Positions 25,705 to 32,737 of a stretch of 64,000 nt of DNA are shown piece by piece. The notes beneath the pieces were generated by a model. It did no database searches. It was not told the origin of the DNA and was given only the letters and a program-made list of their open reading frames with translations. The first letter of the stretch is position 1, and each line of letters opens with the position of its first letter. This DNA comes from Rubrobacteraceae bacterium (GTDB taxonomy: Bacteria > Actinomycetota > Rubrobacteria > Rubrobacterales > Rubrobacteraceae), in contig JAUJNO010000003.1 of assembly GCA_030448125.1 (NCBI GenBank), forward strand, positions 247,034-311,033, given 5' to 3'. The position numbers and the translations under genes were made by a program.

Positions 25705-26843
25705 CAGGCGACGACGGTCTTGTAGTACTCCTCGCCCGTCTCGAGACACGTCTTGCGCAGGTCTTCGTCGAGGGACTCGCAGAACTCTTTGGCCTGGGTA
25801 TCGCTGTGATAGTACGAGACGAAGTCTTTGACCGCCCCGACCACGCAGTTCGACCGGGCTTCGTCGTCTTCTCCCAGCATGCAGTTCTCTTTGGTCTTGG
25901 TCGCGTCACTGGCGGTCTGGCCGGAGACGTCCCGCCCCAGGCTCTGGTAGCACGTCGGCCGGTACTCGTCCTCGACGGTCTCGCAGAGCTCGAAGACCTT
26001 ACCGAAATCGCCGTCCTGCTTCTGCAGCGCGTACGAAGTCTGCATTGTGTAGCACTGGGTTTTGTATTTGGAGCCCACCTCGGTGCAGGGGTAAAGGGGT
26101 TCGTCGGCCGTGAGGTACCTGGTCTTGTTGCCGGGGTTGATGTCGGCCATTATGTTCTCCATGAACACCCCACCGTAGCAAGACTCCCTCTCCCAGCGGT
26201 CCCCCAGCGTGTCGCACGTTTCGAGCGACTCGAACAGCTCGTTCTCCAGGACGCCCATGAAGCCGTGGCCGAGGCCGTGAACGCAGTTGTAGTGGTAGAA
26301 CGATTGCTTCTGCTCCTCACTCACGCTCGAGCAGATCTCGTCGGCCTCATCCAGGATCTTGTCCGGCCCGATCTCGGCCACGACCGCCTCCATGGCCCCG
26401 TGGTAGTAGCCTGACCAGCAGAAGTTGTCCCCTTGGCTGTACGACTCGGGTATGTCGCCGTAAAGATCGAGGGCGGCCCGACCTATGACGTGGGTGATCT
26501 GGTGACAGTTCGATTTTATGAACTCGTCCGTCTCGTAGGCGCCCTTGAGCTCGGTAAAAGCAGCCTGGACGCCGGACCCGTGGACCAGCTCTTGATAACG
26601 CTTCTGTACGCACTGATAATCGCTCGCCCGCGCGCCGCTACAGTCTTCCGCCGCCTCGCCCGTGGGTTGTTTGGCTCCTCCGAAAGTAGAGCCCGCCGTC
26701 TGGGCCGACAAGCGTTCCGCGAAAACCTCCTCGATAAAAGACGGCTGGAAGACGAGGATACCTAGAGCAATAAGCACGGAAGTGGTAACGACGCCGATCG
26801 GCAGCAACCACCATCTACCGTAACTGTCGCCTGCCTGGGTCAT
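25704..26843 (-). CDS. Secreted Cys-pair repeat protein with His motifs, unrecognised
   Basis: A 379-aa protein with a membrane anchor (about residues 12-32, LLPIGVVTTSVLIALGILVF) and an outside domain containing 16 Cys. The C-terminal half is a string of units C-x10/11-C spaced about 30-40 residues apart (CDTLGDRWERESC, CTEVGSKYKTQC, CETVEDEYRPTC, CESLDEDLRKTC), which look like disulfide-stapled helical hairpins. The middle has clustered His: CHQITH, YYHGAME and CVHGLGHGF, plausible metal or heme ligands. I know no named function. It is coupled to the cytochrome b5-like gene, which supports a redox role. It is divergent from the TrkA-type gene. Confidence 0.65.
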   Translation of the reverse strand: MTQAGDSYGRWWLLPIGVVTTSVLIALGILVFQPSFIEEVFAERLSAQTAGSTFGGAKQPTGEAAEDCSGARASDYQCVQKRYQELVHGSGVQAAFTELKGAYETDEFIKSNCHQITHVIGRAALDLYGDIPESYSQGDNFCWSGYYHGAMEAVVAEIGPDKILDEADEICSSVSEEQKQSFYHYNCVHGLGHGFMGVLENELFESLETCDTLGDRWERESCYGGVFMENIMADINPGNKTRYLTADEPLYPCTEVGSKYKTQCYTMQTSYALQKQDGDFGKVFELCETVEDEYRPTCYQSLGRDVSGQTASDATKTKENCMLGEDDEARSNCVVGAVKDFVSYYHSDTQAKEFCESLDEDLRKTCLETGEEYYKTVVA

Positions 26844-27004
26844 GGCGTCATGATAGCAGTGCCGTCGTCACGTTACAATCCGATGCAAGCGTCTGGCTCG
26901 CCCCCGCTGGAGAACAAACCTCATAGCTCTCGGAGAGCCGCGAGCTGGAGCAAGAGGCTCAAGAACTCGCCGGCCGATAAAGTTACCTCTTCGAGTAACC
27001 TATA

Positions 27005-28102
27005 ATGCGCTTTATGGCGGAACCCGGACGCGTGAATTCCAACAAACGCTTCGCTCTCTCGGAAGCGTACGAGCCGCAGGTTACCTTGAGACGGGTTCGG
27101 AATGCTCTTTCGGCGCTGGGTGTAATTGCTACCGTAGGTGTGCTCGGGTACATGTTGCTTGAGGGTTGGAGTTTCATCGACGCCTTGTACATGACCGTGA
27201 TCACCCTGACCACGGTCGGCTACAGGGAGGTTCGCGACCTCGATACGACCGGGCAGCTGTGGACTATGGCCCTCTTGATAACGGGGGTCGGCACCCTATT
27301 CTACGCAGCGGTTACCTCCGTGGAGCTCGCGGTGGAAGGGGCGGTCCGCGGTTACTTCGAAAGGAGAAGGATGAGGACCGAGATCAACAAGATGAACGGG
27401 CACTACATACTCTGCGGCTTCGGTCGAGTCGGCCACCAGGTTGCTCGCGAGTTCGCCTTTGAGGACGTCCCCTTCGTAGTGATAGACAACGACCCAGAGA
27501 AGGTCGAGGAGTGCCTGGCGGGAGGCTACCTCGCCATACCCGGTGAGGCCTCAAACGATACCACCCTCGAAGAGGCCGGCATCCGGCAAGCCAGAGGTCT
27601 CGTCGCCGCGGTCAACTCGGACGCCGCCAACGTCTTCGTCGTGCTCTCGGCCCGCAAGATCAACCCGAGCCTCCACATCGTCGCCCGCGCCAGCTCGGAC
27701 GAGTCGGCGGCGAAGCTGGAGATAGCCGGCGCGGATCGCACCCTCTCGCCCTACGCCGTGGGGGGGAGGCGTCTCGCCTCCCTCGCCACCCAACCCCTCA
27801 TCGTGGACTTTCTGGACATCGTCACCCGCGGCGAGAAGGGCATCGAGTTCAGGCTCGAGGAGTTCAGTATGCCGAAAGGCTCGACTCTGGCGAACCACAC
27901 TATCGGAGAGCTCCAGATCGGGGAGAAGACCGGAGCAATGGTCCTCGCCATCCGAACCTCGGAGGGCAGGTTCGACACCACCCCCTCCGCCCAGGACATC
28001 ATCCACCCCAACGACACCCTGATCGTCCTCGGTACCCGCGAGCAGGTCACCCGCCTCGAAGCCCTCATGCGCGGCGAAGACCCACCGGACGAAGACTCCT
28101 AA
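27005..28102 (+). CDS. Potassium channel with TrkA-N/TrkA-C (RCK) domains
   Basis: A 365-aa two-helix K+ channel. Helix 1 (about residues 37-55) is followed by the pore helix and selectivity filter TLTTVGY (about 67-73), then helix 2. The RCK domain starts with HYILCGFGRVGHQVA, a Rossmann GxGxxG, with the acidic FVVIDNDPE at the end of strand 2. A TrkA_C domain closes the protein (GAMVLAIRTSEG). It mediates ligand-gated K+ flux in the membrane. TATAAT at 27001-27006 overlaps the ATG at 27005; ATG 27014 (AEPGRVNSN) is an alternative start. No good ribosome site precedes either. Confidence 0.88.
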   Translation: MRFMAEPGRVNSNKRFALSEAYEPQVTLRRVRNALSALGVIATVGVLGYMLLEGWSFIDALYMTVITLTTVGYREVRDLDTTGQLWTMALLITGVGTLFYAAVTSVELAVEGAVRGYFERRRMRTEINKMNGHYILCGFGRVGHQVAREFAFEDVPFVVIDNDPEKVEECLAGGYLAIPGEASNDTTLEEAGIRQARGLVAAVNSDAANVFVVLSARKINPSLHIVARASSDESAAKLEIAGADRTLSPYAVGGRRLASLATQPLIVDFLDIVTRGEKGIEFRLEEFSMPKGSTLANHTIGELQIGEKTGAMVLAIRTSEGRFDTTPSAQDIIHPNDTLIVLGTREQVTRLEALMRGEDPPDEDS

Positions 28103-28148
28103 AGCCACCGGCCTAAACCCCGCCAATTACACCTCGCACTCCTTCTAC

Positions 28149-28196
28149 TAGCAATATTTTGCTACTCCTTGACACTATTTGATACCGTGTTAGCCT
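28149..28196 (+). promoter_or_regulatory. rlpA promoter with upstream palindrome
   Basis: TTGACA at 28169-28174 and TAGCCT at 28191-28196, 16 bases apart, form a good promoter 34 bases before the RlpA ATG. Immediately upstream, TAGCAA-TATT-TTGCTA (28149-28164) is a perfect palindrome in an AT-rich patch, a likely operator. Confidence 0.5.
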
Positions 28197-28229
28197 CTGC
28201 GGCGCGTCGTAGGAGCGATCTGGAGGGAC

Positions 28230-28922
28230 ATGAAGACAACTTTCAAGCTTATGCTTGCGGCGGGGGTGGCAGCTGCGTTTCTGTCCGCGTCCGCTGGCAA
28301 GGCGAGAGCCGAGCCGGTGGTGAGCAGTTGGTACGGGTCCGAGCTCGAAGGGTCTCCGACGGCGAGCGGGGAGCTGTTCAGGGCCGATGGGCGCACGGCG
28401 GCGCATCGTAGTTTGCCGCTCGGTACGGAACTCCTCGTCACCTACGGGGGGCGGCAGACGGTCGTGCGGGTCAACGACCGGGGACCGTACGTCGCCGGTC
28501 GGGACATCGACCTCTCCCGGACGGCTGCCGAAGAGATCGGGCTGACCGCCGCCGGCTCCGGTGCGGTGGACGTGCGGGTTTTAGAAGGCTCTGCGGGCGA
28601 CGAGGTACGCTCTTCGCACGCGGGCTATGGGGATCATGTTTCCCCTACGACGGGCCACCAGGCACGTCCCGCGAGCAAGAGCGCCCGCTCCCCGCAGAGA
28701 GCGCGCGACGGGGTAGCCAGGTTCCTGCGCGAGCGCCCTTACCTCAGGGTCCTGGGTGCAGAGTTCGCGTCGTACTCTGGGACGTCGGCGAGGGGTTGTC
28801 AGAAGACCTCGATGACGGCCCCGACCCCGACGGCGGGGGCGAGCTTACCGTCCGTCGAGTCTGCGAGGGCGCGGGTCGTGGCGGCGGCCGCCCGGTGCTC
28901 ACCGGGGATGCGTAGCTTGTAA
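28230..28922 (+). CDS. RlpA-like double-psi beta-barrel protein
   Basis: A 230-aa secreted protein. Residues 1-27 form a signal peptide (MKTTFKLMLAAGVAAAFLSA, cleavage after KARA). Residues 30-105 are the RlpA/DPBB domain: SSWYGSELEGSPTASGE, RSLPLGTELLVTY and VRVNDRGPYVAGRDIDLS, the last holding the catalytic-type Asp. RlpA enzymes cleave naked glycan strands at the septum. From about residue 190 the frame runs antisense through a decayed copy of the cimA 3' end, so the last 40 residues are probably not original. GGAGGG precedes the ATG. Confidence 0.8.
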   Translation: MKTTFKLMLAAGVAAAFLSASAGKARAEPVVSSWYGSELEGSPTASGELFRADGRTAAHRSLPLGTELLVTYGGRQTVVRVNDRGPYVAGRDIDLSRTAAEEIGLTAAGSGAVDVRVLEGSAGDEVRSSHAGYGDHVSPTTGHQARPASKSARSPQRARDGVARFLRERPYLRVLGAEFASYSGTSARGCQKTSMTAPTPTAGASLPSVESARARVVAAAARCSPGMRSL

Positions 28923-28925
28923 TGC
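28801..28925 (-). pseudogene. cimA 3'-end relic, antisense to rlpA
   Basis: On the minus strand this reads YKLRIPGEHRAAAATTRALA, then DSTDGKLAPAVGVGAVIE, matching the C-terminal dimer domain of the intact citramalate synthase at 32738 (YKVRILDEHRATAATTRVLI, DSTDGKRVWGAVGVGENIIE). DNA similarity extends over the whole 125 bases. Two residues are missing around GKLAP and the copy ends at a TGA or merges into unrelated sequence. Nothing upstream of this tail resembles cimA. Confidence 0.7.
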
Positions 28926-29002
28926 TCTTCGGTTCGGCTCCTTACTCCGGCCCGACCATAATAGGTGTAGTGAGGCGGGCCAGGGCTGTTTAGAATCAAC
29001 CG

Positions 29003-31114
29003 GTGGAGGAGCCGGAGGGATATCGGAGAAGCATCGTCGGTCGCGGGGCGGCGGGCAATCCCAAGAACCGCTTCGAGAGGATCGAGGTCGAGACGGAGCC
29101 TGGGGACTTGGATCCGGAGGAACCAGGAACGGAGATGGTCTACCTGCGGGACGCCTCCCGTTCGATCATCGCCCGCAACGACAGCCCCGACATCGGTTTC
29201 GACGTCAGTATCAACCCTTACAGGGGCTGCGAACACGGGTGCGTTTACTGTATGTCTGGTGACACTCCCATTCTGATGGCGGATGGGACCACTCGGCCTT
29301 TAGAAAGTTTGCGCGTGGGAGATGAGATCTACGGCACCGTTAGATGGGGGCGGTATCGTCGATACACGAAGACGCGCGTGCTGGCTCATTGGAGTGTAGA
29401 CAAGCTGGCATATCGCATTACTCTGGAGGATGGAACGACCCTGATCGCTGGCGGGGACCACCGTTTCCTAACCTGGCGGGGCTGGAAGTTCGTTACCGGT
29501 ACAGAGCAGGGTAATTACCGAAGGCCACACCTGACGACGAACAACAAGCTGATGGGAACGGGTGCTTTTTCGTCTGCATCGGGGAAAGATCGAGATTACA
29601 TCATCGGCTACCTTTGCGGGCTGGTGAGAGGAGACGGTCATCTCGGGACCTATCGCTATCAGCGCGACGGGGGCACTTACGGAAATGTGCATCGATTTCG
29701 ACTCGCGCTCGCGGATAAAGAAGCTTTGGAGCGAGCGTCTTGCTATCTCCTGGAACTCGGAGTAGCGACGCAAAACTTCGTCTTTCAAGAAGCCTCTGCG
29801 GGAAGAAAGAGTATGCAGGCAATTCGCACCTCAACCCGCAAGAACGTCGAACGTGTCAGAGAGATCATCGGTTGGCCGCCGAACCTTTCCGATTCATGGT
29901 GTAAGGGATTCCTGGCAGGTATCTTCGACGCAGACGGTAGTTACAGCGGAGGTGCTTTGCGCATCTCGAACTCGGATCCCGCCATCACTGAACACACCGT
30001 TCGCTGTTTAGAACGGCTTAGTTTCCGGTTCACAATCGAATCCGCCGGCAGGGATCGTGCATACCCTATGGAGGTGGTGCGAATCCGTGGAGGGCTCCGG
30101 GAACACCTACGGTTTTTTCATACTGTTGATACGGCTATCGTTCGGAAGCGCGACATCGAAGGACAGGCTGTAAAGAATACCGCTGACCTGCGCGTCGTCT
30201 CGATAGAGCCGCTGGGTACCATGTCCCTCTTTGACATCACCACCGGCACGGGAGACTTTGTCGCCGACGGCGTGATCAGCCACAACTGCTATGCTCGCCC
30301 TATGCACGAATACCTGGGCTTCTCGGCGGGTTTGGACTTCGAGAGCAAGATCCTGGTGAAACAAAACGCCCCGGAGCTACTGCGTAGAGAACTCTCGTCC
30401 TCGCGTTGGAAGCCTCAGGTACTGGCGATGAGCGTCGCCACGGATTGCTACCAGCCCATAGAGCGCAAGCTCCAGATCACTCGTCGTTGCCTTGAGGTCC
30501 TCGCGGAGTTTCGCAACCCCGTCGCCGTGGTCACCAAAAACCACCTCGTCACGAGGGACATCGATCTCCTCTCCGAGCTCGCCCGGCACGACGCCGCCAA
30601 GGTGGCGATCTCGCTGACCACTCTGGACGACGACCTGCGACGGGTCATGGAGCCGAGGACCTCCCGCCCAACCCGGCGGCTCGCCGCCATCGAAGTGCTT
30701 GCCCAGGCCGGCATTCCCGTTGGGGTCATGGTCGCACCCGTGATCCCTGGCCTCAATGAGCACGAGATACCGGCCTTGCTCTCCGCGGCCGCCGAAGCGG
30801 GAGCGAGCTTCGCTGCCTACACCCCCGTGCGCTTGCCCTACACCGTCCGGCCTCTCTTCGAGGACTGGTTGGAGCGCCACTTCCCCGAGCGCAAGGAGAA
30901 GGTGCTGAACCGCATACGCTCGATGCGTGGCGGAAAGCTCAACGACCCACGCTTCGGCACGCGCATGCGGGGCGAGGGTATCTTCGCCGAGCATATCGCC
31001 CAACTCTTCTCCATAAGCTGCCGTAGAGCGGGGATCGGGGACAAACGCTTCCCGAAGCTGTCGACCGCTGCGTTTCGCAAACCCGGAGAGGTCCAGCCCG
31101 TACTCTTCGAATAA
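29003..31114 (+). CDS. Rv2578c-family radical SAM protein containing an intein
   Basis: A 703-codon frame: N-extein 82 aa, intein 346 aa, C-extein 275 aa. The spliced 357-aa protein carries the radical SAM motif CEHGCVYC, binding a [4Fe-4S] cluster that cleaves S-adenosylmethionine, and the family sequence YARPMHEYLGFSAGLDFESK directly after it. The barrel continues with SVATDCYQPIERK and VMVAPVIPGLNEHE. The family resembles spore photoproduct lyase-like enzymes, but its reaction is unknown. Start is GTG at 29003; no strong ribosome site precedes it. The stop overlaps the IS1595 relic start by one base. Confidence 0.9.
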   Translation: MEEPEGYRRSIVGRGAAGNPKNRFERIEVETEPGDLDPEEPGTEMVYLRDASRSIIARNDSPDIGFDVSINPYRGCEHGCVYCMSGDTPILMADGTTRPLESLRVGDEIYGTVRWGRYRRYTKTRVLAHWSVDKLAYRITLEDGTTLIAGGDHRFLTWRGWKFVTGTEQGNYRRPHLTTNNKLMGTGAFSSASGKDRDYIIGYLCGLVRGDGHLGTYRYQRDGGTYGNVHRFRLALADKEALERASCYLLELGVATQNFVFQEASAGRKSMQAIRTSTRKNVERVREIIGWPPNLSDSWCKGFLAGIFDADGSYSGGALRISNSDPAITEHTVRCLERLSFRFTIESAGRDRAYPMEVVRIRGGLREHLRFFHTVDTAIVRKRDIEGQAVKNTADLRVVSIEPLGTMSLFDITTGTGDFVADGVISHNCYARPMHEYLGFSAGLDFESKILVKQNAPELLRRELSSSRWKPQVLAMSVATDCYQPIERKLQITRRCLEVLAEFRNPVAVVTKNHLVTRDIDLLSELARHDAAKVAISLTTLDDDLRRVMEPRTSRPTRRLAAIEVLAQAGIPVGVMVAPVIPGLNEHEIPALLSAAAEAGASFAAYTPVRLPYTVRPLFEDWLERHFPERKEKVLNRIRSMRGGKLNDPRFGTRMRGEGIFAEHIAQLFSISCRRAGIGDKRFPKLSTAAFRKPGEVQPVLFE
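29249..30286 (+). other. Intein with LAGLIDADG homing endonuclease
   Basis: Boundaries are set by the splice residues: Cys1 of CMSGDTPILMADG (29249) and the C-terminal HN just before the +1 Cys at 30287. Block A is CMSGDTPIL, block B contains GGDHRFLT with the conserved His, and block F/G is DFVADGVISHN. Two LAGLIDADG motifs, LCGLVRGDGHLG and LAGIFDADGSYS, give a single-chain homing endonuclease. After splicing the third cluster Cys of the radical SAM motif is the +1 nucleophile, so the enzyme is inactive until the intein leaves. Codon use is more AT-rich than in the exteins. Confidence 0.92.
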
Positions 31115-31317
31115 TGCTACGTCTGCTAAAGCGTTGCTTCAAGGAAGCCTACATGAGCGTTGAGCTGTACCATCTGTTCCGGTATCTGAACGAAGAGGCG
31201 TTCCGGTTCAACGAGCGCGAAGGCGAGTACGCTGACAGATTTCAGAAGACGCTCAGGTCTGTGGCTGAGCGGCTGCTGACCTATTCAGATATAACCGGAA
31301 AAACGATGTCCAGTTAA
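31114..31317 (+). pseudogene. IS1595/ISXO2-like transposase C-terminal relic
   Basis: The frame reads LLKRCFKEAYMSVELYHLFR, then YLNEEAFRFNEREGEYADRF, the hallmark C-terminus of ISXO2-type DDE transposases. The catalytic core and zinc ribbon are absent; the preceding bases belong to the radical SAM gene. The ATG overlaps its stop codon (TAATG), by chance or through the insertion event. Downstream to 31425 is AT-rich regulatory sequence. Confidence 0.75.
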
Positions 31318-31367
31318 GACAAGATCTTTCTATCCATGCACTTATATTATACAATTCCTCTAGAGTA

Positions 31368-31418
31368 AGATAAGAGACACCTCCTGCACGCCTTATCTCA
31401 CTCAAAGCAGATAAGAGC
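31368..31418 (+). repeat. Three GATAAG-containing operator-like sites before the Fic gene
   Basis: AGATAAGAGA (31368-31377), CTTATCTC (31392-31399, inverted) and AGATAAGAGC (31409-31418) are evenly spaced at about 20 bp, or two DNA turns. The last ends eight bases before the first possible Fic start codon. The AT-rich CTTATATTATAC at 31341-31352 is a likely promoter element upstream. Autoregulation through the Fic protein's winged helix is inference. Confidence 0.45.
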
Positions 31419-31425
31419 ACTCGAA

Positions 31426-32607
31426 GTGGGGGTTGTTTTGCGGGCAGGTCGTTACATCGAGTATGCAGGGTATCGGCCGTTTGTGCCGTCCCCTTTGCCA
31501 CCAGATCCACCCGTAGCGTTCGACATGGAGCTTATTCGCCTTCTCGCAGAGGCGGAGCGATGGCTGGGCCGGCTCGACCGAGGGGCATCTGACTTTCGTA
31601 ACGCCGATCTTTTTGTGGCGATGTACTTGCACAAAGAGGCCCTGCACAGCTCCGAGATTGAAGGCACTCAGAGCACCTTAGAAGAAGTGCTCCAGTTCGA
31701 GGTAGAAGGCAATACTCGTCGCAGGTTTTCTGCCGATGTTCGAGAGGTAGCCAACTACGTAGAAGCGTTGAAATACGGGTTAGAGCGTCTCGAAGATATA
31801 CCGCTCTCTAAGAGGCTTATACGACAGATCCATGCTCAACTGCTGAAAGGGACGCGCGGCGGAAGTCACAGCCTTGGCACTTTTCGTAGTGGGCAGAATT
31901 GGATTGGCCCCGACGGAGCCACTTTGTATACCGCTACCTTTGTACCCCCGCCGGTACCCTACATGCACGAAGCGCTCGATGATCTTGAGAAGTTCTTGCA
32001 CGATACGTCTCTGCCCGACCTGATTCACTGCGGGTTAGCGCACGCTCAACTCGAGACCATACACCCGTTTTGGGATGGCAACGGACGCGTGGGGCGTTTG
32101 TTGATAACGCTCTTGTTAGTGGAGCGCGGGGTGCTGCAACGACCGCTGTTATACCTGAGCCATTACATCAATTCCCATAAGAGCGAATACTACAGCCGTC
32201 TTATGGCTGTCAGGAACGATGGAGACTGGGAAGGATGGCTGAAGTTTTTCCTGCATGGCATTATTGAGGTTAGCCGAGATGCTACTGCCACCGCCGACGC
32301 GATACGCGATCTGCACGAGCAACACCGCAGCTTAGTTGCCGAAGGGATAGGAGGGAGCACATATGCCCTCCCCTTGCTGGACTTCCTCTTCGAATACCCT
32401 ATTGTCTCCATACGCCTAGTCGAGCAACGGCTAGGTTGCAACAACGTCACTGCAGCCAAATTGCTAAGAAGATTTGAAGCTCTGGGCTTGCTGCACGAGA
32501 TTACCGGCTGGAAACGGAACAAACTCTACCGATATGGTGAATACATGGATCTTTTCAAGTCGCACCGTGATGTGACGCCGGAGGAGTTCGCAACTTCAAC
32601 AAGTTAG
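31426..32607 (+). CDS. Fic family protein with winged-helix C-terminus
   Basis: A 393-aa protein. The Fic motif HPFWDGNGRVGR (about residues 213-224) is complete, so AMP transfer from ATP to a target hydroxyl is expected. The inhibitory motif SSEIEGT (about residues 75-81) sits N-terminal to it, marking a class II self-inhibited Fic. The last 90 residues form a winged helix (PIVSIRLVEQRLGCNNVTAA), common in regulators of this type. GTG 31426 or TTG 31438 may be the start; GTGGGGG could serve as the ribosome site for the latter. Lower GC than neighbours suggests transfer. Confidence 0.85.
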   Translation: MGVVLRAGRYIEYAGYRPFVPSPLPPDPPVAFDMELIRLLAEAERWLGRLDRGASDFRNADLFVAMYLHKEALHSSEIEGTQSTLEEVLQFEVEGNTRRRFSADVREVANYVEALKYGLERLEDIPLSKRLIRQIHAQLLKGTRGGSHSLGTFRSGQNWIGPDGATLYTATFVPPPVPYMHEALDDLEKFLHDTSLPDLIHCGLAHAQLETIHPFWDGNGRVGRLLITLLLVERGVLQRPLLYLSHYINSHKSEYYSRLMAVRNDGDWEGWLKFFLHGIIEVSRDATATADAIRDLHEQHRSLVAEGIGGSTYALPLLDFLFEYPIVSIRLVEQRLGCNNVTAAKLLRRFEALGLLHEITGWKRNKLYRYGEYMDLFKSHRDVTPEEFATSTS

Positions 32608-32655
32608 CAGATTCTACCCAGCCCGCTCCCCTTTCCTCTCCCGCTCGTGCTCGGC

Positions 32656-32730
32656 TCACTTCTCGCCTAGCTCCTCTTTCGGGACAGCCGTAATCTTCTC
32701 GGTGATTTTGCTTTCGAGCCTGGGCTTCAT
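32656..32730 (-). CDS. Possible 24-aa peptide after cimA
   Basis: An ATG seven bases beyond the cimA stop opens a 24-codon frame (MKPRLESKITEKITAVPKEE and four more residues). It is charged and helical in character. No ribosome site is seen. It may be the truncated start of a former gene at the end of the operon, or chance. Confidence 0.2.
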   Translation of the reverse strand: MKPRLESKITEKITAVPKEELGEK

Positions 32731-32737
32731 GTGAACT

